From positions 1 through 33,640 of the forward strand of contig CAJMOH010000033.1 of assembly GCA_905215055.1 (NCBI GenBank): a stretch of 33,640 nt of DNA. The letters run 5' to 3'. The translations under genes were made by a program, and so were the position numbers. Positions 31,760 through 33,640 of the stretch are shown one piece after another. Positions within the stretch are counted from its first letter, which is position 1. Every line of letters begins with the position of its first letter. The notes below the pieces were generated by a model that was not told where the DNA came from, searched no databases, and saw only the letters and a program-made list of their open reading frames with translations. Origin of the DNA: an uncultured bacterium (GTDB lineage Bacteria; Bacillota; Clostridia; Oscillospirales; Acutalibacteraceae).

Positions 31760-31776
31760 CTGCAAGGAGGCCAGCG

Positions 31777-32535
31777 ATGTACCTCAACGCCATAGAGCGC
31801 CTGAAGGGAGACTTTACAGGCGAGGACGAATATCTGGGCCGCATTCCTGCCATTGCCGGGCTTTCCCTGCTGGAGCTGCGCCAGCCCGTCACCTTTTTGG
31901 TGGGGGAAAACGGCAGCGGCAAGTCCACTTTGCTGGAGGCGGCAGCTCTGGCCTTGGGGTTTAATCCCGAAGGCGGCTCCCGGAACTTTTCCTTCTCCAC
32001 CCGGGACACCCACTCTGGACTGTACAACTACCTGCGGCTGCACCGGGGTCCCTACCGCCCCAAGGACGGATTTTTCCTCCGGGCGGAAAGCTTTTACAAC
32101 ACCGCCACAGAGGTGGAACGGCTGGCGGACAGCGGCCTGTCCTCCCCCTCTGATTTCCTCCAGGGCTACGGCGGCAGGTCCCTTCACCACCAGTCCCACG
32201 GGGAAAGCTTTCTCAGCCTGGTACACAGCCGGTTCCGGGGACAGGGCATCTACCTGCTGGATGAGCCGGAGGCCGCTCTCTCCCCCGCCAGGCAGCTGAC
32301 CCTGCTGGCGGAAATCCACCGGCTGGTGGAAGATGGGTCCCAACTGCTGATCGCCACCCACTCCCCCATTTTGATGGCCTATCCCAAGGGAGAGATTCTG
32401 CTGCTGGGGGACGGGCCGATCCATCCCGTGGACTATCGGGAAACAGAGCATTATCAGATCACCAAAGACTTTCTGGACCACCCAGAGCGGATGCTCAGGA
32501 TCTTATTTCAACAGGACGAGGAGGACACGGAATGA
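31777..32535 (+). CDS. Predicted AAA ATPase (COG3910-like)
   Basis: The 252-residue protein has an ABC/SMC-like ATPase fold. Walker A is GENGSGKS at 43-50, a signature-like SHGES at 140-144, Walker B IYLLDEPEAALSP at 158-170, and the switch is His195 in ATHSPIL. This set matches the stand-alone predicted ATPases grouped as COG3910. Their function is unknown, although some resemble OLD/AbiEii-type defence ATPases. No nuclease partner is next to it, so a defence role is not claimed. The ATG at 31777 follows AAGGAGG. It overlaps the next gene by 4 nt. No promoter was found between the terminator and its start. Confidence 0.82.
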   Translation: MYLNAIERLKGDFTGEDEYLGRIPAIAGLSLLELRQPVTFLVGENGSGKSTLLEAAALALGFNPEGGSRNFSFSTRDTHSGLYNYLRLHRGPYRPKDGFFLRAESFYNTATEVERLADSGLSSPSDFLQGYGGRSLHHQSHGESFLSLVHSRFRGQGIYLLDEPEAALSPARQLTLLAEIHRLVEDGSQLLIATHSPILMAYPKGEILLLGDGPIHPVDYRETEHYQITKDFLDHPERMLRILFQQDEEDTE

Positions 32536-32945
32536 ACTGGGATCAAGAAGCCGAGGAAATCATGAGGGATCGCTTTGGCGGCGACGCCTTAATGGCTCTG
32601 GCCACCTGCCGGGAAAACATACCCAGCGTGCGGACGGTGAACGCCACCTATCTAGAGGGATGCTTTTACATCATCACCCATGGCCTGTCCCGAAAAATGA
32701 AGGAAATACGGGACAACCCCACCGTGGCCCTTTCCGGGGAGTGGTTCACCTGCCACGGCACGGCAAAAAGCCTGGGGTGGTTTGGCCGGGAGGAAAACAA
32801 GGCCCTGGCCGCCCACCTGCGCCAAGCCTTTGCCAGCTGGATTGACAACGGCCACAACAACTTTGCCGACGAGACCACTATCATTTTGCAGGTGCGGGTG
32901 ACGGACGCTGTGCTGCTGTCCCACGGGCGGCGGTTTGAGAAATAA
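32532..32945 (+). CDS. Pyridoxamine 5'-phosphate oxidase-family flavin protein
   Basis: The 137-residue protein looks like the small split-barrel flavin proteins of the PPOX family: ALMALATCRENIPSVRTVNATYLEGCFYIITHG, followed by KMKEIRDNPTVALSGEWF. Such proteins bind FMN, F420 or heme and their substrates are mostly unknown. It is too short and too divergent to be called PdxH. Its ATG overlaps the stop of the preceding ATPase gene, so the two are translated together. A bidirectional terminator follows directly. Confidence 0.8.
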   Translation: MNWDQEAEEIMRDRFGGDALMALATCRENIPSVRTVNATYLEGCFYIITHGLSRKMKEIRDNPTVALSGEWFTCHGTAKSLGWFGREENKALAAHLRQAFASWIDNGHNNFADETTIILQVRVTDAVLLSHGRRFEK

Positions 32946-32981
32946 AAAACCAGGGGAGCCTTGCGGCTCCCCTGGTTTTTT
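32945..32981. terminator. Bidirectional terminator between the PPOX and GNAT genes
   Basis: AAAAAACCAGGGGAGCC pairs perfectly with GGCTCCCCTGGTTTTTT around TTGC. The stop codon of the leftward GNAT gene overlaps its right edge. Confidence 0.92.
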
Positions 32982-33387
32982 ACTGCATCTGGTTCAACTC
33001 CATGGCGGTATAGCTGCCGCCGGCTGCAAAACCGAACCGTTCATAAAACGGGATGGTTTTGGGGTCAGAGGGCATGATCTTAATATGAAGCATCCGCCGG
33101 TACTTCTCCAAAATGCGCTCCATCAGCTCTTGGCCGATATGCTGGCCCTGATAGTCCGGGTCCACCAGCAGGTAGTGGAGAAAGGCTACGGTCTCCCCGT
33201 CGTCCAGGCCCCGCACCAGGCCGATAAGTTTATCCCCATCCCAGGCGGAAATAACCTGGCTGGAGTTTTTCATCCCCCGTTTCAGCTGCTCCGGGTACCG
33301 GCCTGAATCCCAGCCCACAGAGAGGAACAGCCTCTCCAGCTCCGCCGTTGTAAAGCCTTTTGTCTCTTGATAGGTAATGCCCGCCAT
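32980..33387 (-). CDS. GNAT family N-acetyltransferase
   Basis: The 135-residue protein is a single GNAT domain. The strand-helix VAFLHYLLVDPDYQGQHIGQELMERIL carries the acetyl-CoA loop (QGQHIG), and the end IPFYERFGFAAGGSYTAMEL is typical. The acceptor is unknown. The ATG at 33387 is chosen because AAGGAGG lies 5 nt upstream; an in-frame start 21 nt earlier has none. The gene follows gap in the same direction, with a hairpin and a weak promoter candidate between. Confidence 0.85.
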   Translation of the reverse strand: MAGITYQETKGFTTAELERLFLSVGWDSGRYPEQLKRGMKNSSQVISAWDGDKLIGLVRGLDDGETVAFLHYLLVDPDYQGQHIGQELMERILEKYRRMLHIKIMPSDPKTIPFYERFGFAAGGSYTAMELNQMQ

Positions 33388-33407
33388 ACCTGCCTCCTTC
33401 TTATACA

Positions 33408-33440
33408 AAATCCCCCCGGGAGCTTGTCCCGAGGGGATTG
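33408..33440 (-). terminator. Terminator-like hairpin upstream of the GNAT gene
   Basis: On the minus strand AATCCCCTCGGG pairs with CCCGGGGGGATT (one mismatch, 7-nt loop) and is followed by TTTTG. A second small hairpin, GCCGG/CCGGC, lies at 33440-33456. It probably ends the gap transcript, but it also sits a few nt before the GNAT ribosome binding site. Confidence 0.65.
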
Positions 33441-33459
33441 CCGGAAACCCCGGCAGAAT

Positions 33460-33489
33460 TTCATACTACTTTTTCCAAACCAGCTGTAA
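33460..33489 (-). promoter_or_regulatory. Weak promoter candidate for the GNAT gene
   Basis: On the minus strand TTACAG (33484-33489) and TATGAA (33460-33465) have an 18-nt spacer. A transcript from here would include the hairpin at 33408. The rest of the gap (33490-33573) is GC-rich and holds only weak stems. Confidence 0.35.
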
Positions 33490-33573
33490 GACGCGCACGC
33501 ACGCTACCAGGCTTACACAGCCCGAGCGCCAGCGAGCGGCCCAAGGCGCGATTTGTCCAGTCCGGTCACGGAC

Positions 33574-33640
33574 TTAGATCTCGGCGAAGTACTTGATGGT
33601 GCGGACCATCTGGCTGGTGTAGGAGTTCTCGTTGTCGTAC
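33574..33640 (-). CDS. gap: Glyceraldehyde-3-phosphate dehydrogenase, C-terminal end only
   Basis: The last 22 codons of a leftward gene read YDNENSYTSQMVRTIKYF then AEI and a stop. This is the conserved C-terminal helix of type I phosphorylating GAPDH (usual form WYDNExSYxxQxVRTxxYFA). The enzyme oxidises glyceraldehyde 3-phosphate in glycolysis. The rest of the gene lies beyond the right edge, so cofactor preference cannot be judged. Confidence 0.9.
   Translation of the reverse strand, partial: YDNENSYTSQMVRTIKYFAEI

Noticed and set aside
31777..32945. ATPase plus PPOX gene pair as an antiphage defence system
   Set aside because: The ATPase resembles stand-alone COG3910 proteins. No nuclease, toxin or mobile-element context was found.

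Overview
The window reads as chromosome of a GC-rich, endospore-forming member of the Clostridia. The signs are a complete spoIIAA-spoIIAB-sigF sporulation operon, strong AGGAGG-type ribosome binding sites, no outer-membrane genes, two secreted proteins with S-layer-homology (SLH) repeats, a flavin reductase-rubredoxin fusion typical of strict anaerobes, and secreted-type and intracellular plant-glycan enzymes. A gut Oscillospiraceae close to Flavonifractor or Intestinimonas would fit; this is inference from style and gene content, not from a search.

Layout. 1-180: two tandem leftward promoters of the stable-RNA type, firing out of the window. 300-2855: metA (its residue 111 predicts acetyl-CoA use), a HAD phosphatase and a GNAT acetyltransferase, all rightward. 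2895-9250: a leftward block, read as valS, then a ZTP riboswitch with folC and a small membrane protein, then spoIIAA-spoIIAB-sigF. 9223-13498: two divergent SLH proteins, a transglutaminase-like protein and an NlpC/P60 hydrolase; the latter has a perfect WalR-type box at its start site. 13533-18480: carbohydrate region with a leftward GH51 arabinofuranosidase (AraR-like operator) and a rightward cytidine deaminase plus GH78 rhamnosidase. 18494-22600: leftward Ser/Thr-rich lipoprotein, flavin reductase-rubredoxin fusion, rarA and glyA. 22685-25700: nth rightward, then cysK-kinase-rnhA leftward. 25788-31548: a rightward MacAB/YknXYZ-like export operon with two adaptors, one ATPase and one permease. 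31549-33640: an intergenic repeat, a predicted ATPase, a PPOX-family protein, a GNAT and the last codons of a leftward gap gene.

The least ordinary part is the export operon. It has two adaptors for one permease. The second adaptor carries a roughly 120-residue domain between Pro/Thr linkers where the coiled-coil tip should be. The ATPase has a roughly 180-residue basic Pro/Ala-rich tail that ordinary LolD/MacB-type ATPases lack. The other points worth attention are regulatory: the ZTP riboswitch upstream of folC and a small membrane protein, a terminator-like hairpin inside the leader of the spoIIA operon, a WalR-type box, an AraR-like operator, and four 11-bp-phased repeats in front of the Ser/Thr lipoprotein.

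All functions are read from motifs, lengths and gene order by eye; no database search was run. Promoter, operator and terminator calls are pattern matches whose spacings were counted in the sequence.
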